Assembly: GCF_019393635.1 (NCBI RefSeq)
Contig: NC_057866.1
Span: 7,427,723-7,491,722 of the forward strand
From: Dromiciops gliroides
Lineage: Eukaryota > Chordata > Mammalia > Microbiotheria > Microbiotheriidae
DNA: 64,000 nucleotides
Direction: 5' to 3'
Of this stretch, positions 1 through 9,149 are shown in pieces. Position 1 is the stretch's first letter. Each line of letters starts with the position of its first letter. The position numbers and the translations under genes are program-made. The notes beneath the pieces are model-generated. The model had not been told where the DNA came from. It was given only the letters and a program-made list of their open reading frames with translations, and searched no databases.

Positions 1-58
1 AACTCAGGTCCTCCTGACTCCAGGGCTGGTGCTCTATCCACTGCGCCACCTAACTGTA
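1..58 (-). mobile_element. Marsupial tRNA-SINE (WSINE type), cut by window edge
   Basis: Reverse complement of the 5' half of the element: tRNA B-box-like GAGTTCAAATC region and A-box side, ending near the GGGGCAGCTAGGTGG start. Confidence 0.9.
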
Positions 59-555
59 CCCTTCATTCCTTTTCAAGCGGATAAAATGGGGAGTTCTGCC
101 CATTTGGCTTCATAGAGAAGAATTTCCACCACTGCTAGTTCTCCAGAGGACAGGAGAGGGGGTGAAATTTGGGTAAGAGATGGGTTTGGCAGATCAGATT
201 TGGGCACAGCCAAACACAGCTGCTACCACATTGGGCAAAGGTACGGAAATGTCTATAAGGACATTTATCAGGCCAGTTCGATCGGAAAGGTGAGTGAGTG
301 AGTGATGGGCTATGGAGCTGAGAGGAGGGAGAGATCGATCCCCCTGGTCTGGGCAGAATCTTCGTCCTGCAGAACAATCAGACTCATTCAGGGAGAGATG
401 AAAGGACAGAGGGCACTGACTGTGTATGTGGACAAAGCACATACAAAGCTCAGAGGAAGGAGAGTATGGGATGTGTTTGATGGATTGTGAAGATACCAGT
501 CTTCCTGGAGCACGGGACCATGAGAAAATCATGTGAGGTGCAATAGTAATACCAG
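59..555. other. TCIRG1 intron 8 sequence, no recognised feature
   Basis: Unique-looking sequence inside the intron after TCIRG1 coding exon 8. No exon, RNA gene or clear repeat was found; open frames on both strands lack recognisable homology. Confidence 0.6.
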
Positions 556-559
556 GAAA

Positions 560-790
560 TAAGGGGTTAGAACAATGGGACTCAGATCAGAAAGGCCCGA
601 GTTCAAATTTTGCCTCAGACTCTTACTTAGCCTGTGTGACTTTGGCAAGTCACTGAAATCCTCTGAGCCTCAATTTCCTCACCTGTGAAATGGGAATAAT
701 AATGCCCACAGGGCGGACTTCACAGGGTTGTTGGGAGGTTTGAATGAGATAATATCTATAAAGTTCTTTTGAAACCTTAAATCTTTATAA
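560..790 (+). mobile_element. MIR/Mar1 CORE-SINE
   Basis: Runs from GAGTTCAAATTTTGCCTCAG through the CORE (CTGTGTGACTTTGGCAAGTC, CTCAATTTCCTCACCTGTGAA) to GTTGTTGGGAGGTTTGAATG, the classical MIR-type order, diverged. A second CORE scrap lies at 985-1030. Confidence 0.85.
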
Positions 791-1284
791 TTGTCATTAT
801 TAGCATTAAACTCATAGTCGTAATTATTCATTTATAGTAATAAACAGTATTATTACTGTTGGCAAGAAGGAGCCAAGGGGAGTGTCACCTAGAGAGGAGA
901 GTATATGAAAATGTTAACAGCTATAGTGGTACAAGCATTGTGGTGGGGGGAGGCTTTGGCCCTTAGTAGCCTTCTGGCTTTCCCCTTCTCTGAGCCTCAG
1001 TTTCCTCCCCTGTAAAATGGGATTCTAATCCCTGCATTCCTACCCATTGTTGTGAGTCAGCCCTTTGTCAGCCTCAAGAAATGGAAAGTGATGTTCTCTT
1101 TTCCAGACTCCATGCCCAGGCGCTTTCATTTAATCCTCACAACTCAGACCGCTGTAGGCAGAACAAGGGTAAGGGCTATGCTGCCCATTGGAAGGACGAA
1201 GAAACTGAGGCCCAGCAATGTTACGTGGAAGTTGGGGGGAGAATGGGGCCGTAGGTGGGGGACCTGCCCAGGCCGGGCACTCAC

Positions 1285-1497
1285 CGAACTCTCGTTCAGG
1301 GTCTGCTGCAGGGTGAAGAGGTCGCGTGTGGGGCACCAGACCTCCGCAATAAGGCACTTGTCGGTGACGCTGAGGCTACACTGATTGAGCATGAGGTAGA
1401 CGGCCTTCATCTTGCGGATCTGCACTTGCCATGGGGGCAGCAGGCCTTGTACCTTGTGGAGCACCTGCCCCAGGAACTGCTCTGTCTCCTGGAGCAC
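1285..1497 (-). CDS. TCIRG1: TCIRG1 coding exon 8 (last in window)
   Basis: 213 bp, exactly 71 codons as in human. It runs [18 protein letters not shown], then [20 protein letters not shown], to LNESS, ending at donor GTGAGT. No exon of the membrane domain is found between here and base 1, so the gene continues outside the window. Confidence 0.95.
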
Positions 1498-4400
1498 CTG
1501 GAGAGGGGCAGAGCCAAGGGACGGTTACGGGTGAGTCAGGGCAGCTTCCCCCTCCCAGGTCCGCTTCTTTGTAAAGTGAGGAGGGTCGACTAGGGGCTCT
1601 CTTAGATCCTTCTTTTAGCCCTGCATCCCATTCCTATAACCTCGCCCAGGAGAAGGTAAGCTGGGGGAGGCAGGAGCTCTCGCTTCTGCCTCTGGATACG
1701 GCAGGAGTTGTCCGGGTTGGGTCCCGGGGCAGGACATGGGGCAATGGGGGGAGGGGCAGGCGGATGGAGGCTCGAAAATGTCCCCCGTGGAAGACGCTGC
1801 CCCCTTCCCGGCAGGTTTCAGGCAGAGGCTGCCAGGCAGGGTCGAGGATGCTGGAGAGAGGAGCCCTGCCTGGATGCAGGCTGGCTTCCCCAGGCCTTGC
1901 CCTTCAGCTGGGATTGGCACCTCCGATTTACCCAGGGTCGGGCCCTGCTCTCACCAAGCCCAGGTCCTGCTTCTGCTCCTGCAGGTGCTGCACGCTGGCC
2001 AGACGCTCCTCCTCACGATCCGGATACGGGAACACATTGCAGTGAAAACTGAAGGGACAAAGAGCTGGGGATGGGTGACACGGAAGGGACCCAGGGCAGG
2101 GGGGCCACAGTGGGGAGCAAGGGCAAGAGAGAAGAGCAGAGCCTGGGGAGGGAGTCACTCACCAGTCTGTGATCTTGTGAATTTTCTGTCCAATCTGCTC
2201 TCCCCAGTAAGAGATGAGGAAGATGACCCAGGACACGCTCTCGCCCTGCAGAAGCCACCATCAGACCCAGCCCATCCTCTCCCCTTCCCTCTCCTGGTCC
2301 TGCCCACTCCCGGGGCTCCCCCAGCCCCAGCGGGGGGCCTCAGGTGGTACTGGACCAAGCACACTTCCCCAACGGAGGGAAGCTACTAGAGGAAAGATTA
2401 TTCCTGTGTTTTGGCCTTTCTTTGCGTAACCAACAGAGAGAAAGGCTTGCGGATGGACAGACTGTCAGATGTCGGTGTTTGTGAACCAGTTGTCCTGGTC
2501 AAATAGTTCATCTGGGTCTGGGGCCAGGGGGTCACTAAGTTAGTCAAGGACACAAGGCCAGAGTCAAGGTCAGTCAGTGGTTAGGGCCAGCGGCCAACAA
2601 GGGTCAAGGGGTCCTGGAGCTCGGCCTCATTGGCACCAGCCTGTGACCATTGGACTCTACAGCCTCAGGCAACTCCCTAAGGAGAAGGGCTGGTTCCTTG
2701 TGTGACTGACTGGAGGGTCAGCGAATGTGACTGGTCTAGGAGGGCATCCAAACAAGGGCAAATGTCTGGGCTCCCTGGGGCCTGTGCCAAGACCACGACC
2801 TCTCAGGCCGGGACAGTAGAAAGGGGAGGGCAACCCCTTACCGTGAGGGGGTCTTCAAGGGGCTCTTCCATGTCCATGAAGCTGGCAATTAGGTAGCCAC
2901 GGCATGCCCGCCACAAGAGACGCTCCAGGGCACCGGCTCGCCACGGCTGGATGGCCCCTGCCACAAAACTAACAGATGACCCCATGAGAGTGGGAGGGTC
3001 CCCAGCAAGACAGCCTCGTCCTGTGTCCCTGCTCACTTGGGTGACAACTAGCCAAGTAGAGCTACAGATTCGTGCCCCCCCCCCACCCCCAAACCTGCTG
3101 TACTTTGGTGCCTTGTCCTGCAGTGGGAACTGCATGGGAGACTCCAGCTCCCCAGAAGCCAGGCTGGAGGTGGGAGGGCTTCCGGACATGGAACATGCAG
3201 AGACCATCAATGGCAAGGAGCAAGAGCCCTGACCTAGATCCTCATCCTGGCTCTGCCACTGACATGCCAGGGTCCGTGGGCATCGGCTGTTGGCTCTTCA
3301 GTCTCCTCTGCTCTCAGGGGAGGGGGGTGCACTAGATGATCTCTAAAGGCCCCCCCAGCCCTGACATCCCCTGTCCTAAGGCCCCCCCAGCCCTGACATC
3401 CCCTGTCCTAAGGCCCCCCCAGCCCTGACATCCCCTGTCCTAAGGCCCCCCCAGCCCTGACATCCCCTGTCCTAAGGCCCCCCCAGCCCTGACATCCCCT
3501 GTCCTAAGGGCCCCCAGCCCTGACATCCCCTGTCCTAAGGCCCCCCCAGCCCTGACATCCCCTGTCCTAAGGCCCCCCCAGCCCTGACATCTCCCATATC
3601 CCAGGTTCCCTTCAGGCCCACACCTGCCCTCCCAAGTACCTAATCCTGAGATCTCCTCGTGGCCCAGCCGGGGGGTCGAGTAAAGGAGTCTCTTCCAAGG
3701 GCTGGTTGGGTGGGGCATCTGGAAGCTATGGGACCCCAAGGAAGCCGGATTCAGATGTTGGGAGATCCCAACCCCTGAGCCCTGGGAACCCCGCCCCAAT
3801 GGGTTGAGTTCACCCCCACCCTTCCTTCCCACCACGGAGCCCGGGGAGGCAGGGGGAGCGCTCACATGCTGGCCTCGGGTGTAGGGCCCCTGCTGCAGGA
3901 CCGCAATGTGTTGCTGGAGCAGGTGCATCCGAGTGCGCATGGCCTGGTGGTTACCCCGCACTTCCCGCAGCTCCTGGGCCAGCCGCTGGGTCTCCTCCTG
4001 GATGCGCAGCAGGTCCTTGGGGGGCGGTGCCTCCGGGTTCCCCTGGGGCTCCGGGAGAGTGAGGCCGGCTCTTCTCACCTCCTCCTGCAGGAAGGCTGGG
4101 GACAAGAGCAGCTCTGGCCAGTTCATCTCGGCCCTGAGCCTCACTGCCCTTCAGGCTGAGAATCCAGTCACTCCCCTGCGCCCCTCGGCTAAGCTCCGGC
4201 ATGCTCTGAGGCTGACAACTCTACCCAAAAGTAGCCAGGCCCTAGGCTGGGCTCTGCAGATACAGAGACTGGAAGACCCCCTAAAGGAGGTTTGATTCCC
4301 CAGAGGCAGAGGAGACTCACAGCCCTAGGCTGTCCCAGTGGCCCTGCCTCCCTGCCTCCAGCTGCCCACTCTCTGCCGGATGCTGCTGTTTCCCCTAACA

Positions 4401-6298
4401 AGCCCCTGCTCGCATTAGCTCGCAGAGCTAATTACAAAAAAGCTTCACAGCCCTTTTAAGGTCTGAGCAGTTCACATCACTAGACTGGTTCTGGACGATG
4501 CCACCCTGAGATCAGACCTCAGTTGAGCCTTTCTAAGTGCTGTGGATAATGGGAGATGAGAGCCCCAACAGACACATGCCCAGATAGCCCAAGTGCCTGC
4601 CTGCCTTTCTCCCCTCCCCCTCTCCCTCCCCAGCCCTGACGGACCATCAAAAACTGACAAAAGAGAACAGGGAATTGTGGGGGTTGAGCCTCAGCTCCCA
4701 GACGATGCTCAGGTGTTCTGTGCTACCTTCCTCCTTTCTTTTCCCTTCTACTCAGCCCCGGCTTCCATTCTCACAAACTTACAGAAGGTCTTTTCCAGGT
4801 CCTCGCAGCGTCGCACCTCCCCAACATAGCGCCGCTGAAAGCTGCTCACGGAGGCATTTAGCTACAGGAAAAAGGCAGGGTCAGTGATGGGGGCCAGAGA
4901 GGCGCCTGCAGGCTGTCCTTCCCCACCCCAGTGCCCGCCTGCCAGCCCCCAAAGCCCTTCACATGATCAGAATTCATCTGGGTGTCTATCAGCACTTCAT
5001 AGACTTAATTAAGAGCTAGAAGAAACTCCTGGGGACGATTGAGTCCCAGCTCCTTATGTTACAAATGAGGAAACAACGCTGAAGAGGGAAAGTGATTTGT
5101 TCAAGGTCACACAGGCATTAAGCATCAGAGGCAGGATTTTAATCCAGATCCTCTGCCTTCCACAGCACTCTAATGACTCTTCTGAAGCTTGGGGTCAGTG
5201 ATGCCGGCCAGGGCTGCAGCTGCTGACTCCCTTTTGGCCCATTTCTCTGTCCCCAACCCCCAGTGAGCCCAACCAAAAATCGGAGTAGTGAAGGAGCAAA
5301 GGGGAGGACTTCCTGGGAGCCAGAGGCCTCGATTCTAGTCCCGGCTCTGACCTAGCACAAGTCATTTCCCCTCCATGGGCCTTAGTTCTTTCCTCTGTGA
5401 ACTGGGCATCACATAAATTATATAAATACTATTTATATAAATATAAACGTGTGTGAATATGTGTTAGCTATGACTCTAGCTGTGCTTTAAAAAAAAATAG
5501 GTGAGGGGGGCAGCTAGGTGGCACAGTGGATAAAGCACTGACCCTGCATTCGGGAGGACCTGAGTTCAAATCCGGCCTCAGACACTTGACATTTACTAGC
5601 CATGTGACCTTGGGCAAGTCACTTAACCTTCATTGCCTCACAAAAAACCAAAAACAAACAAAAAAAATAGATGCGACATGCTACCCCCTCCCATTCAGAG
5701 GTGATGGACTCAACATGAAGGGTAAGACGCATTTTTAGACATGACCGATGTGGGAATTTGTTTGGCTTGACTGTGTTTGTTATCAAAAAACAGCGCAAAG
5801 TAAAATAAAATAGACATCACAGAAACAAAGAACTTCGGAGCTGGAAGGGGCCTGGGGACCTAGCTCCAGGGGTTTGCAGAGGAGGAAATGGAAGCTCAGA
5901 GATGACCAAGGCCACACAGTTGATAAGTGGTGGATTCCTGAGTTGGAGTGCTGAGTTCTGCTCAGTAGTCACCATGAGACCTTGGGAAAGTCATTTCCCC
6001 CATGGCCCGGATGGAGCACATTTGGTCCAGATCTTTATAGACAGAGGTACCAAGGGTGTGCCTACCATTGGCTCCCCTGGCACCCGAGGAACTTCATGAG
6101 GCCCTCTCCCTCCTGGGGTCTGGAGAGCCCCTCCAGGGGCAGCCTCCCGCCTCCCAGCCCTGTCCAGGCTGCCTCACTCACATCTCGGAACTCCACCAGG
6201 CCCCGCTCTCCCAGGTCGCTCACACAGGTGTAGGCAGCGGCTGTGGGCAAGAAGAGCTGGGCCAAGGCCACCTCCTCACTCCTGAACATGGAGCCCAT
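1285..6298 (-). CDS. TCIRG1: TCIRG1, V-ATPase 116-kDa subunit a isoform 3 (5' eight coding exons; partial)
   Basis: The a3 subunit of the V-type H+-ATPase couples the rotating proteolipid ring to proton transfer in lysosome and osteoclast ruffled-border membranes. Eight coding exons are seen on the minus strand: 6182-6298, 4783-4861, 3866-4095, 3640-3725, 2842-2968, 2163-2245, 1955-2048 and 1285-1497. All have AG/GT borders, and the phases join to 343 uninterrupted codons. The protein starts [20 protein letters not shown] and contains [66 protein letters not shown] and [13 protein letters not shown], close to human TCIRG1 throughout. Only the cytosolic N-terminal domain is present; the membrane half lies past base 1. 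The start is the family's usual MGSMFRSEE. Residue 32 is Arg where a-subunits normally carry Leu. Neighbouring NDUFS8 and ALDH3B1 support orthology. Confidence 0.96.
1955..2048 (-). CDS. TCIRG1: TCIRG1 coding exon 7
   Basis: 94 bp: the last base of a Cys codon, then [20 protein letters not shown] followed by [11 protein letters not shown]. Human reads [20 protein letters not shown], so the alignment is gap-free but PDR replaces LQQ. Acceptor CAG, donor GTGAGA. Confidence 0.93.
2163..2245 (-). CDS. TCIRG1: TCIRG1 coding exon 6
   Basis: 83 bp (27 codons plus two bases) encoding [20 protein letters not shown] followed by KIHKITD. The [11 protein letters not shown] segment is family-diagnostic. 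Acceptor CAG, donor GTGAGT. Confidence 0.94.
2842..2968 (-). CDS. TCIRG1: TCIRG1 coding exon 5
   Basis: 127 bp (one base plus 42 codons): [18 protein letters not shown] to EEPLEDPLT. The central [16 protein letters not shown] is a hallmark of V-ATPase a subunits. Acceptor TAG, donor GTAAGG. Confidence 0.94.
3348..3597. repeat. 32-bp minisatellite, 8 copies, in a TCIRG1 intron
   Basis: Eight head-to-tail copies of a unit that includes AGCCCTGACATCCCCTGTCC followed by TAAGG and a run of C. Most copies are identical; one has a GGGCCCCC variant and the last decays. The sequence just before it (ACTAGATGATCTCTAAAGGC) resembles the 3' tail of CR1 LINEs, so the unit probably arose from that tail. 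It lies between TCIRG1 coding exons 4 and 5. Confidence 0.93.
3640..3725 (-). CDS. TCIRG1: TCIRG1 coding exon 4
   Basis: 86 bp, 28 codons plus two bases. It starts [16 protein letters not shown] and ends PRGDLRI, with a split Ser. Human has the comparable ERTPLLQAPGGPHQDLRVN. Acceptor TAG, donor GTACTT. The next intron holds the 32-bp minisatellite. Confidence 0.88.
3866..4095 (-). CDS. TCIRG1: TCIRG1 coding exon 3
   Basis: 230 bp completing a split Ser codon, then 76 codons from [17 protein letters not shown] to YTRGQH. It carries the heptad-rich stretch [18 protein letters not shown], the coiled-coil stalk of the N-terminal domain. Acceptor CAG, donor GTGAGC. Confidence 0.95.
4783..4861 (-). 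CDS. TCIRG1: TCIRG1 coding exon 2
   Basis: 79 bp (26 codons plus one base), encoding [19 protein letters not shown] followed by EDLEKTF. Acceptor TAG, donor GTAAGT. It matches human NASVSAFQRRFVVDVRRC. Confidence 0.94.
5040..5180 (-). mobile_element. MIR CORE-SINE, reverse
   Basis: Contains ACAAATGAGGAAAC, GTGATTTGTTCAAGGTCACA and the B-box side in reverse. It lies in the intron between TCIRG1 coding exons 1 and 2. Confidence 0.75.
5310..5410 (+). mobile_element. MIR fragment
   Basis: Diverged CORE-SINE: GATTCTAGTCCCGGCTCTGA, then ACAAGTCATTTCCC and CTTTCCTCTGTGAACTGGG. Confidence 0.65.
5507..5667 (+). mobile_element. Marsupial tRNA-SINE (WSINE type)
   Basis: Full-length: GGGGCAGCTAGGTGGCACAG, GAGTTCAAATCCGGCCTCAG, TGTGACCTTGGGCAAGTCAC, then an A-rich tail. 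The A-rich AAAAAAATAG occurs on both sides. Located in TCIRG1 intron 2. Confidence 0.95.
5815..5960 (-). mobile_element. MIR-like fragment, reverse
   Basis: GAGCTGGAAGGGGCCTGGGG, GAGGAAATGGAAGCTCAGAG and AAGGCCACACAGTTGATAAG follow the order of a reversed CORE-SINE. Confidence 0.65.
6182..6298 (-). CDS. TCIRG1: TCIRG1 coding exon 1
   Basis: 39 codons, from ATG (6296-6298 read in reverse) to ...LVEFRD, then donor GTGAGT. Four untranslated bases (6299-6302) precede the ATG and are preceded by an acceptor CAG, so a non-coding exon must lie further upstream. The segment reads [14 protein letters not shown]; Arg replaces the Leu of the usual GELGLVEFRD. Confidence 0.95.
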
Positions 6299-6429
6299 GA
6301 TTCTGCGGGCACAGGGAAGTCGGGAATTAGCGGCGGCTCGCCAAAGGCCGTGCAGGCTCAAGTCAATTCTCCCTCCTGGAGGAGCCTCCCTTGAGTGTCC
6401 AGCCCAGAGTGACCCCCTAGGATCCCAGC

Positions 6430-6740
6430 CCGAGAGCCAGGAGGGGTCTCCAAGGCCATCAAGTCCAAGACGGTCATTTTACAGAAAAAGAAACTGAGGC
6501 AGGGGCAGCTAGGTGGTGCAGTGGATAGAGCACCGGCCCTGGAGTCAGGAGGACCTGAGTTCAAATCCAGCCTCAGACATTTAACACTTACTAGCTGGGC
6601 AAGTCACTTAACCCCAATTGCCTCACTTAAAAAAAAAAAAAAGAAACTGAGGCCCAGGGAGGAAAAGCCACTGCCAAGGTCACACAGGTGGTAAAGGTCA
6701 GAGGGGGGGATCTGAACACAGGTCCTTGAATTGCAGGGTA
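6430..6740 (-). mobile_element. MIR CORE-SINE, reverse, split by a younger SINE
   Basis: Left part ends TTTTACAGAAAAAGAAACTG; right part resumes AAGAAACTGAGGCCCAGGGA and GGTCACACAGGTGG. The insert is the SINE at 6502-6642. Confidence 0.8.
6502..6642 (+). mobile_element. Marsupial tRNA-SINE inserted in a MIR
   Basis: Near-consensus SINE with poly-A tail. The target duplication AAGAAACTGAGGC is present on both sides (to 6500 and from 6641), inside an older MIR in TCIRG1 intron 1. Confidence 0.95.
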
Positions 6741-6744
6741 CCAG

Positions 6745-7735
6745 CCAGAGCAATGGGCACGCAGAGGCCCATCCCCCAGGGCTTTGTTCTATACCATTTC
6801 ATGATAGTCTCCAAATCTCTGCACTGGGAAGGGGCCGTGGGGCCCTCTCACCCACAAGAATCTCTACAGGAGGTCACTGCCACAGGGGGTGTCCTCTGGT
6901 GATTCCCCGCCCCCCCCCACCAGGCAGTTTGCAGCTTAGTGCATTCATCTATAGAAATGAAGAGGGGACCTCTGGGGTCTATTTCAGCTCTGATCCAAGG
7001 CCGTGCCTCCTTCTCTCCAGGCTGGACACACTGGAGCCGTCCCCTCTATTCGATGGTCCCCGGGGCCCTCATCATTGCAACCTCCCCACCCCCACGACAG
7101 CTTCTCAGAGTCCTCTCTGCCCTGTGTGTGACGCCCAGAACAGAGCACGAGAGCCCGGATGGGGCCTGACGGGGCAGAGACAGGACTGTGTGTGACCTCG
7201 GCCTCTGCCCATTGCTGCTCAAGGGGTGGGTCTCTGCTTCTTTGCCAGCTGACGGATCATTTGGAAACAGAAACCGCTCTTTCCCGCTCGCTGTCCCATG
7301 GGCTGGGCCTTCTTGCCAAACAGGTCAGTCAGAAGGTGGTGGACCTCAAGCAGTTTGTGGTGGAGCCGGTGACCAAGCCATGTGCCCAGCCCAGGGCTCG
7401 GGGGAGGGACTAGGGGAGGAGCAGGCCTGGTCCCAGGCTTCAGAGGACTCAGTAAGCTACTAAGGAGACCCTCCCACAGGCTGGGTCTCGTGCTAGGTGC
7501 TGGAGACTCGTGGACAAGATCCAAACAGCCCCTGACCTCAAGGAGCGGACATTTCACTGACAGGAGCCACTGGGCTCAGAGACAAGCCAACAACGAACAA
7601 CACCAACAATACTAAGTAGCTGGTATATGCCCGGCACTTGCTACGAGCTAAGTCCCTCCCTGCCCCGCCACCCCCTCCCCCCCCCCCCCGCCCGCAGCTG
7701 GGAGTGGGGGAGTAGATCAGGAAGGGCTGGGGGCT
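6745..7735. other. TCIRG1 intron 1, no recognised feature
   Basis: GC-rich unique sequence with C-runs (6908-6918, 7675-7690). No exon with homology was found; open frames here are short and unsupported. Confidence 0.5.
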
Positions 7736-7739
7736 CTAA

Positions 7740-7860
7740 GAGAGGCATCGTGTGTTGGCTTCAGGATCCGAGGACCTGGGTTCAAATTCAGACTGCCATT
7801 CCCTAGCTGTGTGATCCCGGGCAATCTCTCTGGTCTCAGGTCCAGTAAATTCAAGGAGGA
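7740..7860 (+). mobile_element. MIR fragment
   Basis: CCTGGGTTCAAATTCAGACT, CTAGCTGTGTGATCCCGGGC: 5' and CORE parts of a MIR. G-runs (8160-8178) follow in otherwise unremarkable sequence to about 8280. Confidence 0.75.
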
Positions 7861-8299
7861 GGTTGGCTGAGGCAGCCTTTTGGCTCTAGCGCCAAGGTCC
7901 TACCAAGAGGCAGAGGGGTGGAGGGAGCGCATTTCTGTCATGGGGCCCAGTCTGCGAAAGGCAGAGAGGATGGGGCTGGAGAAGCTCTCCTGAACTGGCG
8001 AAGAAGGCTTGCGGGGGCCCAACCTAGAGAGCGTCACACTGGGAGGGCCAGGCAAGGCTGCCCCGCCCCGCGCCCCTCAGCTAGAGGGGGGGCCTGAAAG
8101 CAGGACAGGAGGGGCAGGGGGTTGTTCTCCACAGGAACAGAAGCTGGAAGTCTGGGCGGGGGCGGGGGGGGGGGGGAGGGGGCAGCCCTAGCTTTCCCTC
8201 GAAGCAGCTACTTGGCTCCTACCCCAACCTCCCCCTCCCTCCAGAACACTCAGCCTTCCTAGTCTACGGGTCTCGAGCAGGTGGGGGTAACTAGAGAGA

Positions 8300-9145
8300 C
8301 CCTGAAAAAAGACCCCCCCATCCTGGGCAGTGCCCTGCAGCCACCCTGCTGGTCAGCCACGTTCACCTCAGAATCCCCCCCCATCCCTCCCTCTCCCGTG
8401 GGCACTCACTCTCTCATCCGCCTCTCCACTCACAGGAATCCTGCTCCAGCTCAGGCCCTCGGCCGACTCTGCTGGACTGCGCTGTCCAGCAGCCTCCTCC
8501 CTACTCTCCCTGTCTCCAGGCTCGCTCCTCTGCACAGCTGCCCGGTCTGACCTTCCCCAAACTCCCAAAATCTGCACTGGCTCCCTATCGCCTCTAGGAT
8601 AAGATACAAAATCCTTAGCCGCCATCAGTCTTAGGTCTGTGCAGTCTTATTTCATGCGCCTTCCCCGGTGAGCCCTCTGTGCTACACACAGACTGGCTAC
8701 CGCTCTTATTTTACAGGACATTCCTTCTTCCACTCCGTGCCCTTGCCCAGGCTGTGCCTCCCTCCTCTCCTCCCCCCACCAAGGCTCTCATACCTGCTCT
8801 TGGCCCTCAGAATCCGCAAGATCTCTCCCAAGCACAGTTGAGGTGCGTCCTGCCTGCTCCCCACATCCCGCACCCTGCAACTTGGTATCTATTTGGCGTG
8901 TACTTTGTATCTATTTGTTGTTCCCCATCATAAATCTGCAAATTCTTTGAGGCTTGTCTCTGTAATCCCAGCATCTAGAACAGTGTCCGCCAAAAGGAGA
9001 GGCTGCCTTGTGGGCTTGAATCAACGTTCTACGGACTGAGATCCCTTCTCTTGTCTGACTTCCCGAGTTCTAAGGTCTCCTACATTCCATATCCTAAGGT
9101 GTTCCCCAGCTCTGACATTCTGCATTCCTGTTCTAAAGCAATGGA
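8300..9145 (+). mobile_element. CR1-clade LINE (L2/L3-like) 3' end
   Basis: Reads ACTGGCTCCCTATCGCCTCT, GGATAAGATACAAAATCCTT, then CTTCCACTCCGTGCCCTTGC, the C-terminal reverse-transcriptase and 3' UTR part of L2/L3-type LINEs, ending with CATCTAGAACAGTGTCCGCC. The tail (9050-9140) resembles a CR1 3' end. Old and broken. Confidence 0.65.
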
Positions 9146-9149
9146 GCGA

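Noticed and set aside
3348-3597. CRISPR-like regular repeat
   Set aside because: Units are contiguous without distinct spacers and lie in a vertebrate intron; it is a minisatellite.
3440-4144. 234-codon minus-strand open frame
   Set aside because: Its first part is TCIRG1 coding exon 3; the rest is read-through of intron, a neighbouring exon in the wrong frame and the minisatellite.
5507-5600. tRNA genes (many A-box and B-box like matches)
   Set aside because: All such matches are heads of SINEs with A-rich tails and target duplications; none folds as a stand-alone tRNA in context.
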